Shown here: positions 24,837 to 33,765 of the stretch, one piece after another | Position numbering within the stretch: position 1 is the first letter of the stretch | How the letters are laid out: the number at the start of each line of letters is the position of its first letter | Assembly (NCBI GenBank): GCA_963814905.1 | Contig: CAWFEM010000015.1 | Location: forward strand, 434,001 to 498,000 | Length of the DNA: 64,000 nucleotides | Direction: 5' to 3' | Origin: DASWJZ01 sp963814905 | GTDB lineage: Bacteria; Pseudomonadota; Alphaproteobacteria; Rhizobiales; Afifellaceae | Made by a program: the position numbers and the translations under genes | Notes under the pieces: model-generated | Databases searched by the model: none | What the model was told of the DNA's origin: nothing | What the model saw: only the letters and a program-made list of their open reading frames with translations

Positions 24837-25670
24837 ATGAAGCGCGCGACCCCCTTCCCTCATGCGACCGCCTGGCTTGCCGGCCTGATCATGCTCGCGC
24901 TTGCAGGCTGCCAGACACAGCTCGCCAACATCCCCGTCTCCGTCGACCCTTCGACCGGCTCGGAGACGAATATCGATTCGCTGTCCGCCGTTATCGCGCG
25001 CGATCCGAACAATGCGGAGGGCTACAACGTGCGCGGCTCGGCCTACGGGCGCGCCGGCCACTACAACGAGGCGATGGCGGACTTCAACCGCGCGATCGAG
25101 CTCAACCCGAATTTCGCCCGCGCCTACTACAACCGCGCGCTGATCCTCCGCCGCAACAACGATCTGAAGGCCGCGCTCTCCGACTACAACAACGCGATCC
25201 GCTCCGATGCGAGCTACGCCCCCGCCTATGTCGGCCGCGGCAACATGTACCGACAGAACGGCCAGCTCGACCTGGCACTCGCAGACTACAACACCGCGAT
25301 CGAGCTCGACCGCACCGACGCGCAGGCGTTTCACAGCCGCGGCCTCGTCTACCAGGCGCGCGGCCAGCACCAGCAGGCGATCGAGGACTTCACGTCGGCG
25401 ATCGGCATCTCGCCGAAATCGGCTGAGCCCTATAACGGCCGCGGCCTCTCCTATCTGGCGCTCGGCGACGCGCGCACCGCTCTCGACGACTTCAACGAAG
25501 CCGTGAAGCTCGACCGCGCCAGCTATATCGCCTGGACCAACCAGGGGCTGGCGCTGGAGCAGCTCGGCGAGCGGCAGAAGGCGAACGCCGCGTTCGCCCG
25601 TGCCGCAAGCCTGAACAAGGGCTATGAGCCGGCCCGCGAAGGCATGCGCCGCACCACGGGCTCAGGCTAG
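24837..25670 (+). CDS. TPR-repeat lipoprotein (NlpI-like)
   Basis: The 277-residue product has a type II signal peptide with lipobox LALAGC, so Cys-25 is likely lipidated. About six tetratricopeptide repeats follow (for example NAEGYNVRGSAYGRAGHYNEAMADFNRAIELNP). This resembles NlpI, an outer-membrane adaptor for murein hydrolases. The function here is inferred from form only. It lies 74 bases after rpsU and may be read through from it. Confidence 0.88.
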   Translation: MKRATPFPHATAWLAGLIMLALAGCQTQLANIPVSVDPSTGSETNIDSLSAVIARDPNNAEGYNVRGSAYGRAGHYNEAMADFNRAIELNPNFARAYYNRALILRRNNDLKAALSDYNNAIRSDASYAPAYVGRGNMYRQNGQLDLALADYNTAIELDRTDAQAFHSRGLVYQARGQHQQAIEDFTSAIGISPKSAEPYNGRGLSYLALGDARTALDDFNEAVKLDRASYIAWTNQGLALEQLGERQKANAAFARAASLNKGYEPAREGMRRTTGSG

Positions 25671-25701
25671 CGAAAGCGTCGCGACCGGCGCCTCCCCCAA
25701 G

Positions 25702-27295
25702 CTAGACGGCGTCGATGGCGATCGCCTCCCTGAGCGCCTCGATATGCGCCAGGTAGCCCGTTTGTTGCGCGTTCCCGAGATCCCAGTAGAGCGTGTGGGT
25801 GAAGAAGCGCGCCGTGGTACCGAAGAGGAAGGGGCGCTTGATCGCGACCGGCCGGTCGTCGATGCCTGGCCCGAACGGCCCGCGCACCGGACCTGAGACG
25901 AGGTCGCCGAAAACGACGGCGTGCGGCGCGTCGAAAATGTTCGTCCAGCGCACCACCGCGAAGGGCGCCGCGTGATGCGGGAACCACTTGCCCGGCGTCC
26001 GCACGCCGGTGTTCGCGAACGCTTTGCGATCCGCCTCTTCCGGGGCGTAGAGGATCGAAGCGGGCTCCGCCGGCGCATCGATATTGTCGGGCAGCGGCGG
26101 TGCGACCGGGAAGAGCCGCTCGCGCTTCGCAGCGGCGAGCGCCCGTTTATCGGCGACGAGCAGGAACTCCGCGTGCGTCAGCGGGCAGCCGAGGGTCACG
26201 AAATCGCTGATCAGCCAGTCGTCGCTTTCGGAGCGGAGAGCCTCGAACGCGGTGCGCTGCGTCTTGCGGAATTCCGCTAAGGTCGATCTCCGGCGGCGCG
26301 AAGCCGTCGGCGCCATCCTTCCAGGCGACGTATTTGTCGATCGCTTCAAGCGCCGCCAGCGTCGCCGGGCCGCCGGGCTTCTGCGTGTTGGGTCCGTGCC
26401 GCGCCCAGTATTCGCTGATCAGGTCATAGGCGATGATGCAGCCGAGACTGTGCGCCGCGAAGACGATGCGGCGGTAGCGGCCGCAATCGTGAAGCTCCTT
26501 CAGAAGCGCAAGCCCGCGTTCGCGAACCGCCTTGCGGCTTGCGATCGTATCGGGCGCAACGCGGACGTAGCGCGAGACGTCGCCGACATAAGGGACGAAT
26601 ACGTTGTTGATGAAGAACGCGAGGCCGGCGGAGATCGCCATCGGAACCAGCCGCCAGGCCCCGGTCGCGTTCTCGTCTGCCCATTGGGAGGGGACCGTCC
26701 ACCAGAGAACGAAGCCGAGCGCGAGCGGCAGAGCTATGGCCGCCAGCAACCCGGACAAGCCGGCTTTTTGCTGAACCGCGAGCCAGACGAGAAGGACGAG
26801 CCCGATCAGCGCGACGCCGAAACCGAGAACGACATTGGCGCTCCCCGGAAGCCAGGTCGGGGGCTGGCCGAAGATCGAGGTGAGGAAGAAGGCGACCGCG
26901 AGAAGCGAAAGCACCCAAAGCACAATCCACGCGCTCATGACCGGTCTCGGAACGCGGTTCGGCCAGCGCAGGAGCAGGTCCGATATCCAGGTCCACACCT
27001 GCTGCACGGTGGAGCCTTCCATCAGGTCGGCCCAGTAGACCTCGAAGAAATCCGTCCGGACATCGTCATGGTAGGGCGTCGTGAAGCGGCGCAACTCCGC
27101 CGATCCGGTCGTGTCGTCCGGCGTGAGCCAAGTCTTGCGACCGTCGATCGGCCCGAGGGCCTCGTTCTCCGACCAGACCGTCTTCACGAACGAGCGTAGT
27201 GTCTCCATGGGCCGCTGCTGACCGATCCCGTGGATGATGATGACCGCCTGCTTCTTCCGGTCGATCACCGGAACACGAGTCGAGGCTGTACTCAT
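25702..27295 (-). pseudogene. Membrane-associated alpha/beta hydrolase-like protein, interrupted by a frameshift
   Basis: The N-terminal part contains AVIIIHGIGQQRPMETLRSF, an early oxyanion-like segment, and then four hydrophobic helices (about residues 100-235). FAAHSLGCIIAYDLI follows, a serine-nucleophile elbow (G-H-S-x-G-like). After EIDL the frame shifts near 26277-26282, and the C-terminal part AEFRKTQRTAFEALRSESDDW continues in another frame to 25702. One base removed would give about 530 residues. I do not recognise the family precisely; it looks like a lipase-like membrane hydrolase. Decay and sequencing error are both possible. Confidence 0.72.
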
Positions 27296-27374
27296 TGCCG
27301 CCCCCTCTACAACCAGAGCGAGCCTACCGCATTTTCGGAAATCCGGGAACGATCTTTGGCCGGAGCGCAGGGGC

Positions 27375-28769
27375 TCAAAGCGCCTTGACGATATCCTCGG
27401 TCATCTTCTTGGCGTCGCCGAAGAGCATCATCGTATTCGGCTTATAGAACAGCGAATTGTCGATGCCGGCATAGCCAGAGGCGAGCGAGCGCTTGACGAA
27501 GAGGCAGGTCGCCGCCTTGTCGACGTCGAGTATCGGCATGCCGAAGATCGGCGAGGACGGATCGTCGCGCGCCGCCGGATTGGTCACGTCGTTGGCGCCG
27601 ATCACGTAGGCGACGTCGGTCTGGGCGAACTCCGAGTTGATGTCGTCAAGCTCGAACACCTCGTCATAGGGGACGTTCGCCTCCGCCAGCAGCACGTTCA
27701 TATGCCCCGGCATGCGGCCCGCCACGGGGTGGATGGCGTATTTCACCTCCACGCCCTCGGCTTTCAGCTTGTCGGCGAGCTCGCGCACGGCGTGCTGCGC
27801 CTGCGCAACCGCCATGCCGTAGCCCGGCACGATGATGACCTTCGAGGCGTTCTTCATCAGGAAGGCGGCATCGTCGGCGGAGCCCTGCTTCACCGTCTTG
27901 TCGCCGGCATCCGCCGCCGGGCCCGCCGTCTCGCCGCCGAACCCGCCGAGAATGACGGAGATGAACGAGCGGTTCATCCCCTTGCACATGATGTAGGAGA
28001 GGATCGCGCCCGACGAGCCGACGAGCGCGCCGGTGATGATCAAGGCGGTGTTGCCGAGCGTGAAGCCGATTCCCGCCGCCGCCCAGCCGGAATAGGAGTT
28101 CAGCATCGAGATCACGACCGGCATGTCGGCGCCGCCGATCGGGACGATGATGAGGACGCCGAAGGCGAGCGAGAGGAGCACCACCAGCCAGAAGGCGAGA
28201 TGGCTCTCCGTCGCCGCCAGCCGATAGATGAAGAGCACGATCAGCACGGCAAGCGCGATGTTGATGATGTGCCGCATCGGCAGGAGAATCGGCTTCCCGG
28301 ACATGCGCCCGTCGAGCTTCAGGAAGGCGATGATCGACCCGGTGAAGGTGATCGCGCCGATGGCGACGCCGATCGACATCTCCACCAGCGCCTGCCCGTG
28401 GATCTCGCCGATCGTGCCGATGCCGAAGGCCTGCGGCGCGTAGAGTGCCGCGGCGGCGACGAGAACGGCGGCAAGCCCGACCAGCGAATGAAACGCGGCG
28501 ACGAGCTGCGGCATCGCCGTCATTGCGATCCTGCGCGCGGTGACGGCGCCGACCGACCCGCCCGCCGCCATCGCCACGACCAGGAAGAACCAGGCGAAGA
28601 ACCCCGCCGGCGGACTGCCGAAGAGCGTCGTCACGATGGCGATCGCCATGCCGATCATGCCGAACAGGTTTCCCTGCCGGCTTGTCACCGGATGCGAAAG
28701 CCCGCGCAGCGCCAAGATGAAGAGAACGCCGGCGACGAGATAGAGGAAGGCGGTGAGATTGGCGGACAT
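27375..28769 (-). CDS. pntB: NAD(P) transhydrogenase, beta subunit (PntB)
   Basis: The 464-residue subunit has about nine transmembrane helices from MSANLTAFLYLVAGVLF, then a cytoplasmic NADP-binding domain III. This begins near residue 290 with VIIVPGYGMAVAQAQHAV and ends with GDAKKM near the C-terminus. It translocates protons while driving hydride transfer from NADH to NADP. The ATG shares its A with the TGA of pntAB. A longer frame upstream runs over pntAB out of phase and is not coding. Confidence 0.95.
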   Translation of the reverse strand: MSANLTAFLYLVAGVLFILALRGLSHPVTSRQGNLFGMIGMAIAIVTTLFGSPPAGFFAWFFLVVAMAAGGSVGAVTARRIAMTAMPQLVAAFHSLVGLAAVLVAAAALYAPQAFGIGTIGEIHGQALVEMSIGVAIGAITFTGSIIAFLKLDGRMSGKPILLPMRHIINIALAVLIVLFIYRLAATESHLAFWLVVLLSLAFGVLIIVPIGGADMPVVISMLNSYSGWAAAGIGFTLGNTALIITGALVGSSGAILSYIMCKGMNRSFISVILGGFGGETAGPAADAGDKTVKQGSADDAAFLMKNASKVIIVPGYGMAVAQAQHAVRELADKLKAEGVEVKYAIHPVAGRMPGHMNVLLAEANVPYDEVFELDDINSEFAQTDVAYVIGANDVTNPAARDDPSSPIFGMPILDVDKAATCLFVKRSLASGYAGIDNSLFYKPNTMMLFGDAKKMTEDIVKAL

Positions 28770-29251
28770 CAGCGGGCCGCCTTCTCTTTCCGCTTGTACA
28801 TGGAGAGCATGCGCTGGGTGACGAGGAAGCCGCCGAATATGTTCACGCTGGCGAGCATCAGCGCGAAGAATCCGAAGAAGCGGGCGATGACGGCGCCCTC
28901 GCCGATCAGATCGACGCCGACGGCGAGCAGCGCCCCGACCACGATCACCGAGGAGATGGCGTTGGTGACGCTCATCAGCGGCGTATGAAGTGCCGGGGTC
29001 ACCGACCAGACAACGTAGTAGCCGATGAAGATCGCAAGAACGAAGATTGAGAGGCGGAAGACGAAGGGGTCGATCGCGCCGCCGCTCATCGCATGCGCGG
29101 CGGCACCGGCGCCGTCGAGCGCCGCTTCGTGCTGAAGCGCGATCTGCGCCGCCTGCTCCGCGGCAGTGTGCGCCTGCTCGGCCGCCGCGGCGGCGGCGTT
29201 CGCAGCCTCCTGGGCCTGGCGGACGGCCTGGTCGAGCGCCTCGTTCTCCAT
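28769..29251 (-). CDS. pntAB: NAD(P) transhydrogenase, alpha-2 subunit (PntAB)
   Basis: The 160-residue subunit supplies the first membrane helices of the proton channel (about residues 63-150: FVFRLSIFVLAIFIGYYVVW, SSVIVVGALLAVGV, RFFGFFALMLASVNIFGGF). HTPLMSVTNAIS is the conserved loop. The first 57 residues are an Ala/Gln-rich helix, longer than the short leader I would expect. Its presence as a separate gene gives the three-subunit enzyme known from Rhodospirillum. It shares bases with both neighbours (TGATG junctions). Confidence 0.92.
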   Translation of the reverse strand: MENEALDQAVRQAQEAANAAAAAAEQAHTAAEQAAQIALQHEAALDGAGAAAHAMSGGAIDPFVFRLSIFVLAIFIGYYVVWSVTPALHTPLMSVTNAISSVIVVGALLAVGVDLIGEGAVIARFFGFFALMLASVNIFGGFLVTQRMLSMYKRKEKAAR

Positions 29252-30414
29252 CAGCCCTCACCTCCTCCCACAGCCGGTGCCGGCTCGGCTTTCGGTGCGA
29301 AGGCCGGATGCACGATTGCGCCGTCCGCGGTCAACAGCGTCGCGGCCACGATCTCGTCGTCGCGCTTGATCGAAAGCGCCTTCGTCTCCTTGTCGATCAT
29401 CGGCTCGACGAAGGCATAGATGTTGCGCGCGAGAAGCGCCGAAGACGACGCCGGGATGCGGCCCGCCATGTTGAGATGGCCGATGATGGTGACGCCGCCG
29501 ACCTTCGCCACCTCGCCCGGCACCGCACCTTCCACGTTGCCGCCGCGCTCCACCGCGAGGTCGACGATCACCGAGCCGTCCGCCATTGAGGCGACCATCG
29601 CGGCATTGACGAGCTTCGGCGCCGGCCGACCGGGAATCAGCGCGGTGGTGATCACGATGTCCTGCTTGGCGATGTGGTCTTTCACCAGCGCCGCCTGCTT
29701 CTCCTGGTATTCCTTCGACATTTCCTTGGCGTAGCCGGCGGCGGTCTCGGCCGCCTTGAACTCCTCGTCCTCCACCGCGACGAACTTGGCGCCGAGCGAA
29801 GCAACCTGCTCCTTGGCGGCGGGACGCACGTCGGTCGCGGTGACGACCGCGCCGAGGCGGCGTGCCGTGGCGATCGCCTGCAGCCCGGCGACGCCCGCGC
29901 CCATTACGAAGACGCGGGCCGCCGGCACCGTGCCCGCCGCCGTCATCATCATCGGCAGCGCGCGGTTGAAATGCGCCGCAGCCTCGATCACTGCCTGGTA
30001 GCCGGCAAGGTTCGCCTGGCTCGACAGGACGTCCATGACCTGCGCGCGCGTGATGCGCGGGATGAGCTCCAGCGAAAACGCCATCACCCCGGATTCCGCG
30101 ATGCGCTTCAGCGCATCCTCGTTGCCGTAGGGGTCCATCAGCGCGACGACGGCCGCGCCGCTCTTGTAGCCGGAAAGGTCTTCCGGCCGCCGAACCTTCA
30201 AAACAAGATCGGCGTCGGCAAGCGCCGCCTGGGTATTCTCCGCGATCGTCGCACCGGCGTCGCGGTAACGGTCATCGCCGATCCCGGCCGCCGCACCGGC
30301 TCCGGTCTCAACCGCCACGTCCGCGCCGAGCGCAACGAATTTCTTCACCGTCTCAGGCGTCGCCGCGACGCGTGGCTCGACCGCGGGGTCTTCTCGCAGA
30401 ACAGCGACGCGCAT
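29251..30414 (-). CDS. pntAA: NAD(P) transhydrogenase, alpha-1 subunit (PntAA)
   Basis: This 387-residue soluble domain I binds NAD(H). It starts MRVAVLREDPAVEPRVAATPETVKKF and has the GAGVAGLQAIATARRLGAVV Rossmann loop near residue 170. It is related to alanine dehydrogenase. Pairing with PntAB and PntB makes the proton-pumping transhydrogenase that supplies NADPH. It starts 10 bases after the oxidase subunit IV stop, which makes it the second gene of that operon. Confidence 0.95.
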   Translation of the reverse strand: MRVAVLREDPAVEPRVAATPETVKKFVALGADVAVETGAGAAAGIGDDRYRDAGATIAENTQAALADADLVLKVRRPEDLSGYKSGAAVVALMDPYGNEDALKRIAESGVMAFSLELIPRITRAQVMDVLSSQANLAGYQAVIEAAAHFNRALPMMMTAAGTVPAARVFVMGAGVAGLQAIATARRLGAVVTATDVRPAAKEQVASLGAKFVAVEDEEFKAAETAAGYAKEMSKEYQEKQAALVKDHIAKQDIVITTALIPGRPAPKLVNAAMVASMADGSVIVDLAVERGGNVEGAVPGEVAKVGGVTIIGHLNMAGRIPASSSALLARNIYAFVEPMIDKETKALSIKRDDEIVAATLLTADGAIVHPAFAPKAEPAPAVGGGEG

Positions 30415-30424
30415 GAAGAACCCG

Positions 30425-30724
30425 CTAGCCGAGCGTAAGGATCATGAACAGGAATCCGATGATCACGACACCGACGAGCGGATTGATCGACCCCTTCATG
30501 AACATGGAGGCGGTGGTGGCGATGAACATCAGCACGATCATCAGCACACCCAGCCAGAAGCCGTGCGCCGCGATCCCGAAGAGCGTCAGCGACTGCAAAA
30601 TAGCGATTGTCGCCAGCGTCAGGACTTTCGTCATCGCGACGAAGCCGGCGAAAGTGCGCTGATGCTCGGCATAGTCCATCGGCGCGCCAAGCTCGACGGG
30701 TCCCGATTGCGTGTGTTCGGCCAT
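30425..30724 (-). CDS. aa3-type cytochrome c oxidase subunit IV-like membrane protein
   Basis: The 99-residue protein from MAEHTQSGPVELGAPMDYAEHQRTFAGF carries the subunit IV motif MDxxxHxxTFAGF seen in Paracoccus. That protein has one helix; here up to three hydrophobic stretches follow. GGGGAC lies upstream of the ATG. Family members attach to aa3-type oxidase. Its position at the head of pntAA-pntAB-pntB is typical for Rhizobiales and suggests shared regulation of respiration and NADPH supply. No other oxidase gene is nearby. Confidence 0.82.
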   Translation of the reverse strand: MAEHTQSGPVELGAPMDYAEHQRTFAGFVAMTKVLTLATIAILQSLTLFGIAAHGFWLGVLMIVLMFIATTASMFMKGSINPLVGVVIIGFLFMILTLG

Positions 30725-30838
30725 GATGTCCCCAAGTGCGGCAGAAAGCGGTGGCAAGGCTTTAACACAGGGTCGGAAAACTGGGCAACGTGCCGGCGCG
30801 CCGCATCCCGCGCGGAATTCCGCCCCGTCAGCCGCGCG

Positions 30839-32269
30839 CTACACCGCCGCAGCCGGCGCCGCGTCCCGCCCGAAGCGCACGAACCGCCAGGCTGCATAAA
30901 GCCCGATCAGCGCCATCGGCAGGCAGGCGGCGAAAATCCAGAAACCCACCGCCTCCACCGTCTCCCGCGCGACCCGGTCGGCGAAACCGGCCGCATTGGC
31001 GACGATGCCGACATAGGCGGCGCCAAGCGCAAAGCCGATCTGCTGAAGCGTCGGCATTGCCGCGGCAGCGCGCGCCGTCTCCGCTCCCGATGCCAGCACC
31101 GTGACGCGCCGCAGGATAAAGGTCCAGGCGAGCCCGAAGCCGCTCCCCTCAAGAAGTGCGAGGAGCAGCACCGCGAAGAGCGGCCCGTGCGGGACGGCGA
31201 AGGCAAAGCCGACGATGCTGACGGTCAAGGCGCCCATCCCGGTCAGAATCAGCGCGCCGTCGTGCCGCTCCTTCGCGCCGGAGACGAGAATCGCCGTGAC
31301 CGACCAGCCAATCGAGGACGCCGCCACCATGTAGCCGGCCACCAGCGCGGAGACGCCGTGAAGCGCCGTCAGCAGAAGCGGGCCGTAGACGCTGAAGGCG
31401 ATCGTCGCGGAGGAAAATGAGAGAACCATCAGGAGCGCCGCTCCGACGCCATTGCGCGGATCGATCGGCCGGCGCGGCAAGAGCCGGGTCGCCTCGCGAC
31501 GCCCGTCCATGCGCAGAAACAGCGCCAGGAGGACGAAGCCGACTGCGACGAGGAGCGGCGTCTCCAACGGGCGGATCGCGATTCCCGCCGCCGCGACGGC
31601 AAGGACACCGAGGGTCAGCACGCTCAAGCGCCAGACAGGCAGGCGCCCGGCGGCCGAAACCGCGCCGGCCGGTCGCTTCAGCGCAGCGCTGAGCCCGATC
31701 CAAACGGCAAGCACAAGCGCCTGCGCGGCAAAGAACCAGAAGCCGCCGCGCCACAAATCGAGATCGGCGAAGACGCCGCCGACAAGCGGACCGACGAAGG
31801 CGGCCACGCCCCAAAGGGCGGAGACCGCCGCCATGACGCGCGGCATCAGGGCGCGCGAGAAGAGCATCGAGACGGCGATGAAGGAAAGCGCCGCCAGTCC
31901 GCCGCCGCCGAGCCCTTGCGCCAGCCGCCCGACGAGCATCACCCACATTGCGGGCGCGAGCGCGCTGATCGCACAGCCGGCCAGATAGACGAGCGCGGCA
32001 GTCGCCATCGCCGGCCTCAGGCCATATCGCGTCGCGAGGAATGCGCCCGACGCGCCGGCGGCGATCGAGCCGATCTCATAGAGCGCCACGGTCCAGGCGA
32101 CGAAGCGCGCACCGCCGATATCGGCGACGATGTCGGGCATCATCGTCGCCACCAAGAGGCTGTCCGCGGCGTGCAGCCACACGCCGATGCACACGATGAC
32201 GAGGCGCGCGAGATTGCCTGCGCCAAGCAGCTCCCGCCAGCCCTCCGATCGGTGATCGCCCGCACTCAT
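30839..32269 (-). CDS. MFS transporter (14-helix-like drug exporter type)
   Basis: The 476-residue protein has multiple hydrophobic helices beginning LARLVIVCIGVWLHAADSLL. Signatures include MMPDIVADIGG, GRLAQGLGGGGLAALSF and PLVGGVFADLDLWRGGFW, which resemble DHA2-type multidrug efflux proteins (family TC 2.A.1.3). The substrate is unknown. It lies 18 bases downstream of the ABC1-type kinase gene, on the same strand, and might be co-transcribed. Confidence 0.85.
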   Translation of the reverse strand: MSAGDHRSEGWRELLGAGNLARLVIVCIGVWLHAADSLLVATMMPDIVADIGGARFVAWTVALYEIGSIAAGASGAFLATRYGLRPAMATAALVYLAGCAISALAPAMWVMLVGRLAQGLGGGGLAALSFIAVSMLFSRALMPRVMAAVSALWGVAAFVGPLVGGVFADLDLWRGGFWFFAAQALVLAVWIGLSAALKRPAGAVSAAGRLPVWRLSVLTLGVLAVAAAGIAIRPLETPLLVAVGFVLLALFLRMDGRREATRLLPRRPIDPRNGVGAALLMVLSFSSATIAFSVYGPLLLTALHGVSALVAGYMVAASSIGWSVTAILVSGAKERHDGALILTGMGALTVSIVGFAFAVPHGPLFAVLLLALLEGSGFGLAWTFILRRVTVLASGAETARAAAAMPTLQQIGFALGAAYVGIVANAAGFADRVARETVEAVGFWIFAACLPMALIGLYAAWRFVRFGRDAAPAAAV

Positions 32270-32287
32270 GCGGGAACGCTATCGGCG

Positions 32288-33662
32288 CTACGTCGCCGAA
32301 AGGCCAGCCGCGTGGAGCGCCTTTCCCTGCCTCTCTTCCAACGCCGCACGCTCGAAGCCTTCGATCTCCGCCTCAAAAAGACGATGGAAATTGAGCTCCG
32401 CCTTAAGATGCAGGAACACCGCCCCGAGCCCGACCGCGGCGCGGTTCATGAGCACGAATTCGCGCGGGATCGTCACCGGGCTCTTCGGCTTCAGCCGCTG
32501 CTTCACCTGCCACACCTCGCGCCGCCCGTAGGTGTGCGGGGCGATGCCATCGGCAATCGTACGCACCCGGTCGTCGAGGAGCGGCGCATAGATGAAGCGC
32601 GCCCAAAGGCTCAGCGTGTCGACAAGCTCGTCGTTGAGGTCGCGGAAGCCCCAGATCCGATAGGCCTCGGCGATCAGCGCTCGGTCGTCATGCTGGAAGC
32701 CACGATAAAGCGAAATCACACCTTCCACGAAACGCGGCGGGAAGATGCGGATGCAGCCGTAGTCGAGAAGATTGAGCCCCGCCGGAGGGCTCTTCCCGTC
32801 GCCCTCCTGGTAGACCGTGTAGTTGCCGAGATGCGGGTCGCCGTGGATCACGCCGTAGCGCGCGAAAGGCCGCCACCAGGCATGGAAGAGCGCAGTGGCG
32901 ATCCGGTTGCGCTCCTCGAGCGGCCGGTCGACGAACCGAAAGAAGCCGCTCGCCGTCGAGCCAGGTCATGGTGAGAAGCCGCTTTGTCGAAAGCTCCGGC
33001 AGGAAGCCGGGCACGCGCACATCGTGGGCGTCGGCGAGCATCGCCGCGTAGAGGCGCATGTGGCCGGCCTCGCGCGCATAGTCGAGTTCTTCGCGCAGCC
33101 TCTCGCTCAGCTCACCGAGGATCTCGCGCGTGTCGATCTCCGGGCTGAAACGCCGCTGCACGGCAAGCACCACGCCGAGCTGGCTCAGATCCGCCTCGAC
33201 CGCCGACTGCATGTCCGGGTATTGCAGCTTGCAGGCAAGCGCCGTTCCGTCGGGCGCGGTGGCGCGATGCACCTGGCCGAGCGAGGCGGCCGCCGCCGGC
33301 TCATGCCCGAAGCTCTTGAAGCGTTTTTCCCAGTCGGCCCCAAGCTCGGCGCGCATGCGGCGGCGGACGAAGGCCCAGCCCATTGGCGGGGCTTCCGCCT
33401 GCAGCTTCTGCAGCTCGAAGGCATATTCAGGCGGCAGCACGTCCGGCACGGTCGCGGCAAGCTGCGCGATCTTCATGATCGGGCCCTTCAGGCCACCGAG
33501 CATGCGGGCAAGCTCGATCGCTTGCGCGTTGCGGTCGAAGTCGCGTCCCATCGCGCGCGAGCCGACGGCGCGCGCCGCAAAGCCGCCGACGCCGGTGCCG
33601 ACCCGCGCATAGCGCGCGAGCCGCCCCGAAAGTCGATTTCCTTCGTCGTCGTCGGAAGACAT
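32288..33662 (-). pseudogene. ABC1/UbiB-type kinase-like protein, interrupted by a +1 frameshift
   Basis: From MSSDDDEGNRLSGRLARY the N-terminal part holds KGPIMKIAQLAATVPDVLPPEY, the Ala/Lys-containing KxGQ-like motif of ABC1 kinases, and AAASLGQVHRA, the unusual nucleotide loop. The frame is lost at 32936-32945 after MTWLDGERLLS. The next frame resumes FVDRPLEERNRI, HGDPHLGNYTVYQ (catalytic Asp) and LLDYGCIRIF (metal-binding DYG instead of DFG). One extra base explains this. Family members support ubiquinone or lipid metabolism. The intact protein would have about 457 residues. Confidence 0.8.
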
Positions 33663-33765
33663 GCCGCCGTTAACTGGGATTCGCCGCGCCATAACGCAAC
33701 TGGAACCGGCTCCCGCGCGTTTTGTCTTTCGCCGACTTATTGCAGCAATCCAGGGGGCGGCCGAC

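Noticed and set aside
27234..28988. A 584-residue plus-strand frame opposite pntB.
   Set aside because: It encodes an Arg/Glu/His/Asp-rich polypeptide exactly opposite a well-conserved transhydrogenase subunit, typical of a codon-bias shadow.
30413..31420. A 335-residue plus-strand frame across the subunit IV gene and the MFS gene.
   Set aside because: It has a charged low-complexity composition and is opposite two supported membrane-protein genes.
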